Shown in pieces: positions 24,243 through 33,826 of a stretch of DNA of 64,000 nucleotides. Each line of letters begins with the position of its first letter. Within the stretch, counting starts at the first letter, position 1. Below the pieces are notes generated by a model, which did no database searches, was not told the origin of the DNA, and saw only the letters and a program-made list of their open reading frames with translations. The DNA comes from an uncultured Lachnospiraceae bacterium (lineage in GTDB: Bacteria; Bacillota; Clostridia; Lachnospirales; Lachnospiraceae): NCBI GenBank assembly GCA_947173495.1, contig CAMWFQ010000013.1:1-64000 (forward strand), read 5' to 3'. The position numbers and the translations under genes are program-made.

Positions 24243-25874
24243 ATGCAAAAGATGAAAAAATCAAATGTAATCAGAGGCGTTTTGCTGGCAGTGATTCTGG
24301 TTGGGGCGTTTGCAGCGCCGCTGCTGGCCGGTAACAATGTGAGTGCCGCAGAGGGCGGCGGATTTTATGGTACGGCGTGGGCGTTGCTGCCGCCGGTGAT
24401 TGCCATTGGACTGGCTTTGATCACCAAGGAAGTGTATTCTTCCCTGTTTGTGGGAATTCTGATGGGCGGACTGCTCTACTCTGCCTATTCCTTTGAGGGA
24501 ACAGTGCTCCATGTATTCCAGGATGGGATCGTGAGCGTGCTTTCAGACGGGTATAACATTGGTATTCTGGTATTTCTGGTGATTCTGGGGGCGATGGTTT
24601 CCCTGATGAACAGAGCCGGAGGCTCCGCCGCATTCGGACGCTGGGCGGCGCAGCATATCAAAAACCGGGTGGGAGCCCAGCTTGCCACGGTGGCTCTTGG
24701 GGTACTGATTTTTATTGACGACTATTTTAACTGTCTTACCGTGGGTTCGGTGATGCGTCCGGTGACGGACAAGCATAAGGTCTCCAGAGCAAAGCTTGCT
24801 TACCTGATCGATGCCACGGCGGCGCCGGTATGTATCATTGCGCCTATTTCTTCCTGGGCGGCCGCCGTTGCCAGCTATGTGGAGGATGGCAATGGACTGA
24901 CGCTGTTTATCCGCGCGATTCCCTTTAACTTTTATGCAATCCTTACCATCGTGATGATGATCGCTATGGCTGTGATGAAACTGGAATTTGGTCCTATGGA
25001 GAAATTCGAGAAGAAAGCCAGGGTCAGCGGAGATCTGTTTAACGGCAAGAATCCTTATGCGGGAATGGCTGCTGCCGAAGAAGAGAAAAGGGGAAGCGTG
25101 CCGGATCTGGTACTGCCCATTGTAGTGCTGATTCTCTGTTGTGTGATCGGTATGATTTATTCCGGCGGCTTCTTTGAGGGAGCTTCCTTTGTGGAGGCGT
25201 TTTCTAATTCCGACGCATCTGTGGGACTGATGCTGGGGTCTGTGTTTGCGCTTTTCTTTACGGTGATCTATTACTGTCTGCGAAGGACCATGACTTTCCG
25301 GGAGACCATGGAATGTATTCCTGAAGGGTTTCGCGCCATGGTGCCGGCGATCCTGATCCTGACTTTTGCCTGGTCGCTGAAGGCTATGACGGATTCTCTT
25401 GGAGCAGGGGAATTTGTAGCGGGAGTGGTTAAGGGCTCCGCAGGGACGTTCCAGGCATTCCTGCCTGCAGTGGTATTCCTGATCGGATGTTTTCTGGCGT
25501 TTGCTACAGGTACCAGCTGGGGGACCTTCGGTATTCTGATTCCCATTACCCTGAACGTATTCCCGCTTACGGATCCCCTTGGCGTGGTATGCGTCTCCGC
25601 CTGCATGGCCGGCGCTGTCTGTGGCGATCACTGCTCGCCGATTTCCGATACCACTATTATGGCGTCTGCGGGAGCACAGTGTGACCATGTGGATCATGTC
25701 TCCACCCAGCTTCCCTATGCGGTAGTTGCTGCGGCAGTGAGCTTTGTGTCCTATCTGATTGCCGGTTTTGTACCCAACGCGCTGATCATGCTTCCGGTTG
25801 CGGTTCTGTTGATGGCAGCTACGCTGTTCGGAATCAGGATGGTGCAGAGACAGAAGCCGGGTGAAAAAAACTGA
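24243..25874 (+). CDS. NhaC-family Na+/H+ antiporter-type transporter, probable lysine transporter (LysW-type)
   Basis: A 543-residue membrane protein with about 12 helices. The start at 24243 follows GAAAGGAG. NhaC features include ALITKEVYSSLFVGILMGGLLY, FIDDYFNCLTVGSVMRPVTD, PVCIIAPISSWAA, FATGTSWGTFGILIPI and GDHCSPISDTTIMAS. NhaC members exchange Na+ and H+ or carry amino acids. The lysine riboswitch directly upstream makes lysine uptake (the group named LysW) the best inference. It is monocistronic. Confidence 0.85.
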   Translation: MQKMKKSNVIRGVLLAVILVGAFAAPLLAGNNVSAAEGGGFYGTAWALLPPVIAIGLALITKEVYSSLFVGILMGGLLYSAYSFEGTVLHVFQDGIVSVLSDGYNIGILVFLVILGAMVSLMNRAGGSAAFGRWAAQHIKNRVGAQLATVALGVLIFIDDYFNCLTVGSVMRPVTDKHKVSRAKLAYLIDATAAPVCIIAPISSWAAAVASYVEDGNGLTLFIRAIPFNFYAILTIVMMIAMAVMKLEFGPMEKFEKKARVSGDLFNGKNPYAGMAAAEEEKRGSVPDLVLPIVVLILCCVIGMIYSGGFFEGASFVEAFSNSDASVGLMLGSVFALFFTVIYYCLRRTMTFRETMECIPEGFRAMVPAILILTFAWSLKAMTDSLGAGEFVAGVVKGSAGTFQAFLPAVVFLIGCFLAFATGTSWGTFGILIPITLNVFPLTDPLGVVCVSACMAGAVCGDHCSPISDTTIMASAGAQCDHVDHVSTQLPYAVVAAAVSFVSYLIAGFVPNALIMLPVAVLLMAATLFGIRMVQRQKPGEKN

Positions 25875-26009
25875 TATTTGTTCATACCATCTGCAGAGTT
25901 TTTTATAAAAGCGATCCAAAAGAAATTTTAAAATCCTGCCGATTGTTGCACAAGGGATACAAGCTGTGGTATAATATGGACATTAAAATCCAAGGAAAGG
26001 ATGATGAGT

Positions 26010-26537
26010 ATGAAATTTGTGATCGTTGGTAAGAACATTGAAGTTACGCCCGGCCTGCGCAGTGCAGTAGAGGAAAAGATAGGCAAGCTTGAAAGGTATT
26101 TTACAGCAGATGCCGAGGCGCACGTGACCTTGAGCGTAGAAAAGGAAAGACAGAAGATTGAAGTCACCATACCGGTAAAGGGAAGTATCATCCGTTCTGA
26201 ACAGGTGAGCAACGATATGTATGTGTCCATAGATCTGGTGGAGGAGATTATTGAGAGACAGCTGAAGAAATACAAGAATAAGCTGGTGGATCAGAAGCAG
26301 TCGGCGGGCTTTTTCAAACAGGAGTTCATCGAGAAAGAGTATATGGAGGATGAGGAGATCAAGATCATCCGCACCAAGAAGTTTGATATCAAACCCATGT
26401 ATGCAGAGGATGCCTGTATTCAAATGGAGCTTTTGGGGCATAGTTTCTTTGTGTTCTGTAATGCGGAAACAGATCAGATCAATGTGGTATATAAGAGAAA
26501 GGGAAATACTTACGGACTGATTGAACCGGAGTTCTAA
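26010..26537 (+). CDS. hpf: Ribosome hibernation promoting factor, long form
   Basis: A 175-residue protein. Start 26010 (MKFVIVGKNIEVTPGL) matches the family N terminus and is spaced well from AAGGA; ATG codons at 26001 and 26004 are in frame but less likely. The N-terminal domain (about 1-95) has the S30AE/YfiA fold (KIGKLERYF, VTLSVEKERQKIEVTI). The C-terminal domain (about 115-175) carries the dimerising segment (VRTKKFDIKPM-like, then FFVFCNAETDQINVVYKRK, YGLIEP). Long HPF joins 70S ribosomes into inactive 100S dimers in stationary phase. No raiA RNA is seen upstream. Confidence 0.95.
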   Translation: MKFVIVGKNIEVTPGLRSAVEEKIGKLERYFTADAEAHVTLSVEKERQKIEVTIPVKGSIIRSEQVSNDMYVSIDLVEEIIERQLKKYKNKLVDQKQSAGFFKQEFIEKEYMEDEEIKIIRTKKFDIKPMYAEDACIQMELLGHSFFVFCNAETDQINVVYKRKGNTYGLIEPEF

Positions 26538-26590
26538 AAGTCAAATTCGGATAATGGCCGGTAGTATTACATAAAACAGGAAAAGAAAAA

Positions 26591-26618
26591 GATGTGTGGC
26601 ATGCCGCGCATCTTTTTT
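26591..26618 (+). terminator. Intrinsic terminator of hpf
   Basis: GATGTGTGGC/GCCGCGCATC stem with G.T pairs, followed by six T. Confidence 0.85.
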
Positions 26619-26620
26619 AC

Positions 26621-26673
26621 AGTAAACCCCATATCGGCATTGCAGATACCACCATGAATGAAAGGGGTTTACT
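26621..26673. repeat. Inverted repeat AGTAAACCCC/GGGGTTTACT
   Basis: Perfect 10-bp arms (26621-26630 and 26664-26673) separated by 33 bases, immediately after the hpf terminator. It may be the ends of a very small element or a regulatory stem; nothing else marks it. Confidence 0.6.
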
Positions 26674-26679
26674 TTGAGC

Positions 26680-26755
26680 CTCCGGCGGATGCGCAGAAAA
26701 TGGGAGAAGAAGATGTCACTTCGTGACCCCATTTTCGCGCAGTTCAGCGCCGGAG
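26680..26755. repeat. 76-bp nested hairpin upstream of the GT-C-like gene
   Basis: Three nested stems: CTCCGGCG (26680-26687) with CGCCGGAG (26748-26755); GCGCAGAAAATGGG (26691-26704) with CCCATTTTCGCGC (26728-26740); GTCAC/GTGAC around TTC at the tip. It ends about 30 bases before the start at 26786, so it may be part of that mRNA leader. Confidence 0.75.
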
Positions 26756-26785
26756 CGCTGAACTTTCATAGTAAGGAAGCAGACA

Positions 26786-28759
26786 ATGTTTATCATTCAG
26801 ATTACGGCTTTTTTGGTTCTTATAATGGCGATAGGGTGGAAATTCAGGATTCATCTGGTGGAAGCAGTTCCGGTAGGATGCGGGATTCTGATTCTGATGC
26901 TGTATCTGCTTGCTTTTTTCCGGAGGCTTTCTTTTTCTGATGGAATTGCGCTTCTGTGGCTGGGCGGCGCTGTGATCTGCGTGGCGCGGCTCTCCGGAGA
27001 AAAGAGAAAATTACTGTTGGATTTTGTGCGGCAGGAGCTGCTCGGTGCCAGTACATTGACGGCTCTTTTCCTTATAGTGTCGGTCTGTATCTGTGTAAGC
27101 GCCAAGGTGGTGAGCTGGTGGGATGATTATAATTTCTGGGCAACGGATGTGAAATCCCTTTTTTATCTGGATGGCTTTGCCGGGAAATATGCCAATGCAG
27201 CGCCGGAATTCGGAGACTATCCACCAGGCACACAGCTGATGAAATGGTGGTTTCTGCATTTTTCTCCGGCAGAATTCAGGGAAGGGCTGATGTTTGCGGG
27301 ATACTATTTTATGAATCTTGCCTTCCTGTGCCCTCTGCTTAAGGTAATCAGAAAGAGAAATGTGTTTGCAATGGCAGCGGGGGCGGCAGTGCTCTGGTTT
27401 TTTCCGGCGGTGGCGGAGGCTTTCTGGTGCGACGGATGCTGTGCGGATCTTACCATGGCAGTGGTATACGGGGCTTTTCTGGTGTCTGTGGCGGACAAAA
27501 AAAATCATGAAAGGCTGTTTTATTACGGGCGGCAGGCGCTGTTTCTGATGATTTTGGTATTGTGCAAGAACACCGGTGTGATCTGGGCCGCCTTTGGTAT
27601 TTTGTTTGACGTCGGTTACCATTTTCTGGTGCTCCGGAGGGAAAAAAACGGGGACGAACAGAAGTCAGGTACAGCCGTTGGAAAGCAGCCTTTATCCTGG
27701 CGCTGCCTGCTGGGGGTGATTCTGGCGCCTGTTCTGGCAGAAGGATCCTGGCTGGGATTTTGCCTTTTCAACAGGCGAGTAGCTAAGCTCACAGGCACAG
27801 CGATTCAGATGGCGACGGGTGCCATGCATATTCCGGTGTATCAGGAGGAAATGGTACGGGCTTTTGTGGAAGCGTTTTTCAAATGGCCTCTTCACAGATA
27901 CAAGACGCCGGCCGTGGACTTAAGTCCATTGGGATTATATCTGCTGATTCTGCTGACAGTTTTCCTGCTCTGGCACTTTCGGCTGCTGGAGCGCAGACGG
28001 GCGATTTATCTGGGAGTCTTTTTTGCGGTCACAGGAGTTATATTTTACAGTTTTAATCTGATAAGCCACCTGACAATTTTTTCAGTGGAAACACAGTACC
28101 TGGAACCCTTTGGAATGGTGTCTTCGATTGAAAGATACGGGGCGCCTTTTACCATAGGAGGATTATATCTGCTGGCATTTCTGATTATGAACGGACAGAA
28201 GACGGTGCGGGGGGCGCTTCTGTGTGCTGTATTTGTGCTCCTCACGACAGATCATGCCAGTGCCTGCAGAGCCCTTGCGGGATACCGGGGAACGGTGGAT
28301 GAGGTTCTGGATCAGAGGAGAGAGATTGTAGATGAGGCGGCGGAAAGATTTCTGGATGCGGTGGGTGCAGGAGAGCACGGCAGAATGGGACGTGTGCTGT
28401 ATCTGAGGGACAGCTCGGATGTGAGCTGGGTCAGGAATACTTATATCGGATTTGAGGCGGCGCCTGTGTCGGTTATGTACGGGAATATAGATACTGAGGC
28501 CACGGAGAGCGCAGAGATTGTGAGAGCCATTGAAGATACCCATGCAGGATATCTGTATGTGGACAGGCTGGAAGGACCGGGAGAAGAATTATTTACCCCA
28601 TTCCTGGACGTTTCTGAGGTGCAGAAGGGTGCTGTGTTTGAGTATGAATGTCTGTACAGAGTAGATGAGACGGCGGATGGAATCCGCCTTGTGAAGACAG
28701 AAAAAGCAGGACTCTCCGAAAGCAGGAGAAAATTAGAACAGATTTGTAACAAAGCATAG
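26786..28759 (+). CDS. Large multi-pass membrane protein, probable GT-C-type glycosyltransferase
   Basis: A 657-residue protein with about 12 hydrophobic helices and a soluble C-terminal domain (about residues 510-657). The start at 26786 follows AAGGAAG. The first large loop after helix 4 has WWDDYNFWATDVKSLFY and later YPPGTQLMKWWF, a pattern seen in GT-C enzymes that use lipid-phosphate sugar donors. No exact family is recognised. The next gene is a GT2-GtrA protein, the class that makes such lipid-linked donors, so the pair may glycosylate a surface component. Confidence 0.65.
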   Translation: MFIIQITAFLVLIMAIGWKFRIHLVEAVPVGCGILILMLYLLAFFRRLSFSDGIALLWLGGAVICVARLSGEKRKLLLDFVRQELLGASTLTALFLIVSVCICVSAKVVSWWDDYNFWATDVKSLFYLDGFAGKYANAAPEFGDYPPGTQLMKWWFLHFSPAEFREGLMFAGYYFMNLAFLCPLLKVIRKRNVFAMAAGAAVLWFFPAVAEAFWCDGCCADLTMAVVYGAFLVSVADKKNHERLFYYGRQALFLMILVLCKNTGVIWAAFGILFDVGYHFLVLRREKNGDEQKSGTAVGKQPLSWRCLLGVILAPVLAEGSWLGFCLFNRRVAKLTGTAIQMATGAMHIPVYQEEMVRAFVEAFFKWPLHRYKTPAVDLSPLGLYLLILLTVFLLWHFRLLERRRAIYLGVFFAVTGVIFYSFNLISHLTIFSVETQYLEPFGMVSSIERYGAPFTIGGLYLLAFLIMNGQKTVRGALLCAVFVLLTTDHASACRALAGYRGTVDEVLDQRREIVDEAAERFLDAVGAGEHGRMGRVLYLRDSSDVSWVRNTYIGFEAAPVSVMYGNIDTEATESAEIVRAIEDTHAGYLYVDRLEGPGEELFTPFLDVSEVQKGAVFEYECLYRVDETADGIRLVKTEKAGLSESRRKLEQICNKA

Positions 28760-28816
28760 CTGTAGATATCGCTTAGGCGCATTTGACTGCAGGTAAGAGA
28801 AAGGCGTGGTCATTTT

Positions 28817-29908
28817 ATGGGGCAGAGCAGTGCGAAATGGAAGGTTCCGATCGTGATTCCTTCCTACGAGCCGGATGAAAAGCTGACAGAGCTGTTGAAA
28901 AAGTTAAGAGAAACAGGTTTTCAGACGATCATTCTGGTGGATGATGGGAGCGGAGAAGAGTATGAAAGTATTTTCCGCGGTGCCAGAGATCACTATGGGT
29001 GCCAGGTTCTGCGTCATGCGGTGAACCAGGGAAAAGGGCGGGCTCTGAAAGACGCGTTTAATTATTGTCTGCAGGAATTTCCCGATGCGCCGGGAGTGAT
29101 AACGGCCGATTCTGACGGTCAGCACTCGCCGGAATGTATTCTGGTCTGTGCGGAGGCGCTGCTTGCGCATCCAGGAGCGCTGATTCTGGGCTGCAGATGC
29201 TTTGAAGGAGAGGATGTCCCGGCACGTTCGGAGTTCGGGAACAAATGCACCAGGGTAGTGATGAAATATCTGACAGGCATCACCGTTTCCGATACACAGA
29301 CCGGTCTGCGGGGGATCTCCAGGAGCTTTATGAAACAGCTCCTGACGGTAAAAGGCGAAAGATTTGAGTTTGAGACAAATATGCTCCTGGAAACCAAAAG
29401 CAGAAATATCCCTATCGTGGAAGTGCCCATTCGTACGATCTATATTGAGGAGAACAGGACGAGCCATTTTAATCCGGTGAAGGATTCTGTCAGGATCTAC
29501 ATGATCTTCGGGAAATTCCTTTTTTCTTCCATATCCTCCAGCGTGGTAGATTTGGCGTTGTTTTCCCTCTTCTGTTTTCTTCTGCGGGATATGCAGTGGG
29601 GCAGGGTAAGCTATATTACCATGGCAACGATAGCCGCGCGGATCATTTCGGCCTTATACAATTATTTTTTGAATCTGAAGGTAGTGTTTCAAAGCAGCGG
29701 GAGTATTACTTCTACGCTGCCCCGGTATATTCTGCTGGCGGTGGTGCAGATGTCTCTGAGCGCTTTTCTGGTAAGCAGACTGTATCCTCTTTTCGGCGGA
29801 TTGGAGGTACTGGTGAAGATCCCTGTGGATGTGCTTTTATTCTTCTTAAGCTTTGTCATTCAGCGGGAATTTGTATATAGAGACACAAACATGCCAAAGG
29901 AGTCCTGA
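28817..29908 (+). CDS. GT2 glycosyltransferase fused to a GtrA-like membrane domain
   Basis: A 363-residue protein. Residues about 8-235 form a GT-A fold of family 2: VIPSYEPDEKL, ILVDDGSGEE, NQGKGRALKDA, ADSDGQHSPE (metal-binding DxD-type), and TQTGLRGISRSF as in dolichyl-phosphate-mannose-synthase-like enzymes. Residues about 240-355 are a GtrA domain of four helices. Such fusions make polyprenyl-phosphate sugars and may flip them. It probably supplies the preceding gene product. The ribosome site is weak (GAGAAAGG, long spacing). Confidence 0.87.
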   Translation: MGQSSAKWKVPIVIPSYEPDEKLTELLKKLRETGFQTIILVDDGSGEEYESIFRGARDHYGCQVLRHAVNQGKGRALKDAFNYCLQEFPDAPGVITADSDGQHSPECILVCAEALLAHPGALILGCRCFEGEDVPARSEFGNKCTRVVMKYLTGITVSDTQTGLRGISRSFMKQLLTVKGERFEFETNMLLETKSRNIPIVEVPIRTIYIEENRTSHFNPVKDSVRIYMIFGKFLFSSISSSVVDLALFSLFCFLLRDMQWGRVSYITMATIAARIISALYNYFLNLKVVFQSSGSITSTLPRYILLAVVQMSLSAFLVSRLYPLFGGLEVLVKIPVDVLLFFLSFVIQREFVYRDTNMPKES

Positions 29909-29927
29909 CAGGGAAGATCACGCAGAG

Positions 29928-31058
29928 TTAAACCGGATTGCTGGGAGAGGGAGATGGGACGGCGGGAGAGGGTGTATCCTGCCGGCTCTGCTCATATTCC
30001 TCCACAGACGGGTCCTTCATTTGAAAATGCCGGAACCACTCTTTGGTTTCTGTGTTTTTCTCAGTGAGGGATCTGTTTTTGTATAAGAAACGGGTCAGTG
30101 CATAGCAGTCGATCCAGATCTCATTGTTCCCTTCTTTCTGGGATTCGTCGAAAATGAGCTGCAGTCCCCAGTGGAGGTGGACAGTTTTAATATTGTTTAC
30201 ATTTTCTTTGGCGCTGTAGCCTGTGTGTCCCATGTAGCCGATCACATCCCCGGCAGTGACCACACTGCCCTCTTTCAGATCCAGTGCATAGGGAAAATTC
30301 TGGCGCAGGTGCGCGTAATAGTAATACCGTCTGCCGTCAAAGCTGCGGATACCGATGCGCCAGCCGCCGTACTGGTTCCAGCCCAGAGCTTCTACATAGC
30401 CGGATTCTATGGCGATAATCGGCGTACCGATCTGCCCCATCATATCGTGCCCTAAATGGGGCCTTTTGTAGCCATAGCTCCGTGAGGAGCCGAAATCATC
30501 ATAATCGCTGTACTCAAAGCCTTTTGCAATAGGAGAAAAGGCTTTGAGCCCATAGACTTTTTTCCAGCTTTTTCCGCCGCTTTCGTTTTCCTGTTCTATT
30601 TCGTATTCGCCTACCATACCGCCCAGTACGGCTTCGTAGGCTTCATAGTAATAATCATAGTATTTCATGTCTTTTGTCAGTTCTTCCATAGTGGTTTTCT
30701 GATCGGATAATTCGGATGCCAGCTTTTGAATCAGCGGGATACTTTCTTTTCCGAAAGAGCCGCCGCTTTTGGCGCCGGCATAAGAGAGAAGCTCGATCCA
30801 GTTTAAATGGACCGGGCTGTCGTAGCTTTCCACATCCAGATTATAGGCAGTGTTTAAGGCATCGTAGGTTACATTGAAATCCACCCATTTAATGTAATTG
30901 CCGCTGCCGCCTGCGGCCACCTCGATTGCCTGTTCCTGCGGGCCGAGCCTGAGCAGCCTGCCTTCAGAGTGGTCAGCCTGACTGCTTTTGAGAAAGCAGA
31001 CAAGGACCAGGAGAAGACCCATGATCAGGATAGAGAGGACATAACATATTTTTTTCAT
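29928..31058 (-). CDS. M23-family peptidoglycan metallopeptidase, membrane-anchored
   Basis: A 376-residue protein. The start at 31058 gives MKKICYVLSILIMGLLLVLV, a signal anchor; frames extending to 31232 add a non-conserved leader. The catalytic domain is complete: HLGHDMMG (HxxxD, about residue 200), AHLRQ, and HLHWG (HxH, about residue 293). The region before it (about 45-170) is probably a substrate-positioning or inhibitory domain. M23 enzymes cut peptide cross-links. A Thr/Pro/Ser-rich tail ends the protein. It converges with the GT2 gene. Confidence 0.9.
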   Translation of the reverse strand: MKKICYVLSILIMGLLLVLVCFLKSSQADHSEGRLLRLGPQEQAIEVAAGGSGNYIKWVDFNVTYDALNTAYNLDVESYDSPVHLNWIELLSYAGAKSGGSFGKESIPLIQKLASELSDQKTTMEELTKDMKYYDYYYEAYEAVLGGMVGEYEIEQENESGGKSWKKVYGLKAFSPIAKGFEYSDYDDFGSSRSYGYKRPHLGHDMMGQIGTPIIAIESGYVEALGWNQYGGWRIGIRSFDGRRYYYYAHLRQNFPYALDLKEGSVVTAGDVIGYMGHTGYSAKENVNNIKTVHLHWGLQLIFDESQKEGNNEIWIDCYALTRFLYKNRSLTEKNTETKEWFRHFQMKDPSVEEYEQSRQDTPSPAVPSPSPSNPV

Positions 31059-31122
31059 AATGGTACCTACCACAAACAGGTTACCAAATTTTATGAAAAA
31101 AGTAAGAAAGATATTCGATTTT

Positions 31123-31896
31123 TCACGACCCACTGGAGGTATAATGCCGTACCCCTGCCCGCCACAGCAGAAGGCAGGGAATGATAAACAGGCAGGCTGC
31201 CAGCGGCAGCAGGCTGTAGGAGGGCTTTCCACGGTCTAACAGGTAAAGCAGGGGATAATACTGGATCAGCGCATAGGGAACCACAAAAGTACACAGCTGC
31301 AGCACTCTTTTTCCGTAGATACTGACAGGATATTTCCCGTATTCCCTGGCGCCGTCCGTAAAAATATTCATAAATTCAAGTCCCTCTATGGTAAAGAAGC
31401 AGACGGAGGCATAGATCAGGAAAAGTCCGCTGAAGACCACAGTGCCGCCCAGGAGCATCAGCAGTATGGAAAAAACCTTCCAGGGAGTCCAGCGCACATC
31501 ACTTACGGCAAGGCCATAGGCAAACACGACGATGGCCTGCAGAAGCCGGCCAATGCGGGTAAACTCAATACGGCTTCCCAGGACCTGAAGAATAATTCCT
31601 CTGGGGCGGGCCAGGATCCGGTCAAACTCTCCGTGATTTATGATAGAACCGAAGGTATCAAAGCCCCGGGCAAAGGCTTCCGCCAGCGTGAATTCCATAA
31701 GAGTGATTCCGAAGCTTAAGAGCACCTCAGGGTAGGTAAACCCCTCCACCTTTGAAAAACGCTGAAACATGAAGTAAATACCAAGAAAGATATTGAAGGA
31801 TACGAAAAACTGGCTGATGCAGGTGAGAAGAAAGGATGTTTTGTACTCCATAACGCTTTTTAAATGCATAACAAAATATTTTCCATATAATTTCAT
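31123..31896 (-). CDS. ABC-2 type permease (COG3694-like)
   Basis: A 257-residue six-helix permease. The start at 31896 follows GGAGGG. The segment FARGFDTFGSIINHGEFDRILARPRG is typical of the COG3694 half of a three-gene exporter. The DRILARPRG loop probably contacts the ATPase. It is the third gene of the leftward ATPase-permease-permease operon. The substrate is unknown. Confidence 0.85.
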   Translation of the reverse strand: MKLYGKYFVMHLKSVMEYKTSFLLTCISQFFVSFNIFLGIYFMFQRFSKVEGFTYPEVLLSFGITLMEFTLAEAFARGFDTFGSIINHGEFDRILARPRGIILQVLGSRIEFTRIGRLLQAIVVFAYGLAVSDVRWTPWKVFSILLMLLGGTVVFSGLFLIYASVCFFTIEGLEFMNIFTDGAREYGKYPVSIYGKRVLQLCTFVVPYALIQYYPLLYLLDRGKPSYSLLPLAACLFIIPCLLLWRAGVRHYTSSGS

Positions 31897-31942
31897 TGAC
31901 AGGTTCCCTCCGGTATGAAAATATGACGGTAAGCGGCAGGGG

Positions 31943-32746
31943 CTATCCGCCCTGTACGGTAACTTTCTTCATGGCAATGGCGTTTATTGCTCTGCCGGTG
32001 CCGGCCATGATCAGGAACCAGAAGCACTGCAGGAAAAGCGCCTGCCACATGGCGGATCCCGACAGATCGCCGCTGTAAATCCTCAGAGGAACATTCTGCA
32101 TGGCGGCAAAGGGAAGAAGCTCAAAAATCTGCCGGATCCGGTCCGGGAAAAAGGGCAGCGGGATCACGGCGCCTGAAAAGAAGTCCACCGCACAGAAGGC
32201 TGCCATACGGATCCCGGCATGGGATATGGTAAAAAAGGAAGCCATATAAATCAGCATACAAAAAGAAACGGTTACCAGTATCCACAGCAGCAGGGAAAAG
32301 AGAAAAAGCAAAAAAACAGGAAAGCTTACCGGTGGCATCAGCCCGTAGGGTGCGGGAAGAAAAACCGCGATCAGCAGGATGGGCATACAGCGCAGCGCAG
32401 CCGAGGAAACCCGTTTGGCAAGATTTCTTGAAAACCACATATTGTAGATATTGACAGGCCGGCACAGTTCATAGACGATATTTCCGTTGGAAATGGATTC
32501 AAAGATTTCATTTTCCATAAACATGGCCGCGTGAAAGGCAAGGAATGCCTGCTGTAGCCATACATAAGCGCTGGTAGCCTCAAGGCTCATGGGAAAAGCG
32601 GACGCATCCGCGCGGTAAAAAGCACGGAACATAAGAATTTCCATAATACCCCATACCAGCTGCGTACTCATCCCTGCCAGAGCCGCAGCCCGGTATTGAA
32701 GCCCCATGGAGAAGCGCAGCCTGAAAAAAGCAAGATATTTTCGCAT
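31943..32746 (-). CDS. ABC-2 type permease (COG4587-like)
   Basis: A 267-residue six-helix permease starting at 32746 after GGGAGG. The segment ENEIFESISNGNIVYELCRPVN corresponds to the interaction loop in the sister permease, so they form a heterodimer. It lies 11 bases downstream of the ATPase gene. Confidence 0.85.
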   Translation of the reverse strand: MRKYLAFFRLRFSMGLQYRAAALAGMSTQLVWGIMEILMFRAFYRADASAFPMSLEATSAYVWLQQAFLAFHAAMFMENEIFESISNGNIVYELCRPVNIYNMWFSRNLAKRVSSAALRCMPILLIAVFLPAPYGLMPPVSFPVFLLFLFSLLLWILVTVSFCMLIYMASFFTISHAGIRMAAFCAVDFFSGAVIPLPFFPDRIRQIFELLPFAAMQNVPLRIYSGDLSGSAMWQALFLQCFWFLIMAGTGRAINAIAMKKVTVQGG

Positions 32747-32757
32747 GGTGACCTCCC

Positions 32758-33546
32758 TTAAATATGATGACTCTTGTAGAAAGAGGCAAGGCCTTCTTCG
32801 GTACTGTCAAAGCCTTCTTTGATCTGATGGATATGACCATCCAGGAGGATCTGTCCTTTTCCGATCAGGATGATCCGGCTGGTGAGAGCTTCGATATCCT
32901 GCATATCGTGAGTGGTCAGGATGACAGTGGTCTTTTTTTCTGCGTTCAGTTTCAGGATAAAATCGCGTACGGCCAGCTTGGATACCGCGTCAAGACCGAT
33001 GGTGGGCTCATCCAGAAACAGGATCTTCGGACTGTGCAGAAGAGAACCTGCCAGCTCGCATCGCATCCGCTGTCCCAGGGACAATTGTCTTGCAGGGGTT
33101 TTTAAGAGTGCCGAAAGATCCAGCATTTCGGTGAGCTGCTCGAGGTTCTGCCGGTACAGAGGCGTACTGATCTGATAGATTTCTTTCAGAAGCTCGAAAG
33201 AATCCAGGATGGGCACATCCCACCACAGCTGAGTACGCTGTCCAAAGACCACGCCGATATTTTTGACATGTTCGATCCGGTTTTTCCAGGGAATCAATCC
33301 GTTTACGAGACAGGTGCCCGCATCCGGAACAAGAATACCGCTTAAGATTTTAATGGTGGAGCTCTTACCGGCGCCGTTGGGACCGATATATCCCACCATT
33401 TCACCGTCGGATATGGTAAAGGAGACGTCGTCGAGAGCGGAGATGCGTTCATATTCTCTGTGAAAGAGAGCTTTTAATGCCGAAGAAAATCCGGCATCAC
33501 GTTTAGAGACCTTATAGGTCTTGCATACATGGGTGAGTGTGATCAT
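32758..33546 (-). CDS. ABC transporter ATPase (COG4586-like)
   Basis: A 262-residue ATPase starting at 33546 after AGGAGG. Motifs: Walker A GPNGAGKSSTIK, VFGQRTQLWWDVP (a Q-loop hallmark of the COG4586 group), signature LSLGQRMRCELAGSLL, Walker B ILFLDEPTIGLD and switch His in LTTHDMQD. The N-terminal ALFHREYERISALDDVSF insert is also typical. It leads the three-gene exporter operon. Confidence 0.92.
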   Translation of the reverse strand: MITLTHVCKTYKVSKRDAGFSSALKALFHREYERISALDDVSFTISDGEMVGYIGPNGAGKSSTIKILSGILVPDAGTCLVNGLIPWKNRIEHVKNIGVVFGQRTQLWWDVPILDSFELLKEIYQISTPLYRQNLEQLTEMLDLSALLKTPARQLSLGQRMRCELAGSLLHSPKILFLDEPTIGLDAVSKLAVRDFILKLNAEKKTTVILTTHDMQDIEALTSRIILIGKGQILLDGHIHQIKEGFDSTEEGLASFYKSHHI

Positions 33547-33826
33547 ATGCTTCCTCCTGGTAGTATTATAGGGTTTATAACTTGCCAAGCCAGTTTGCTG
33601 TTTTCAAAAGGAATATTAGAATAACATATTCCTGCTTTACTGTCAATCCCCTGATTTATGTCGAAACAGATACATTTGATTACATTTATTCTGTCGGGGC
33701 TAATCAATATCTTCTGGAACGCCGATAAAAGATACAGAGATCTTTTGTCAGAAAAATCAGAGCAGAGTTCTCGGCGGACACACAAAAAGGATAAAGGATT
33801 ATCCGTATCAGGAGGTAGAAGGATCT

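Noticed and set aside
24543-25919. 458-residue minus-strand frame opposite the lysine transporter
   Set aside because: Its composition (very His/Arg/Gln-rich) is typical of an antisense shadow; the plus strand has the riboswitch, ribosome site and conserved NhaC motifs.
25875-26009. raiA RNA motif upstream of hpf
   Set aside because: The spacer is only about 135 bases and lacks the long structured leader expected for that RNA.
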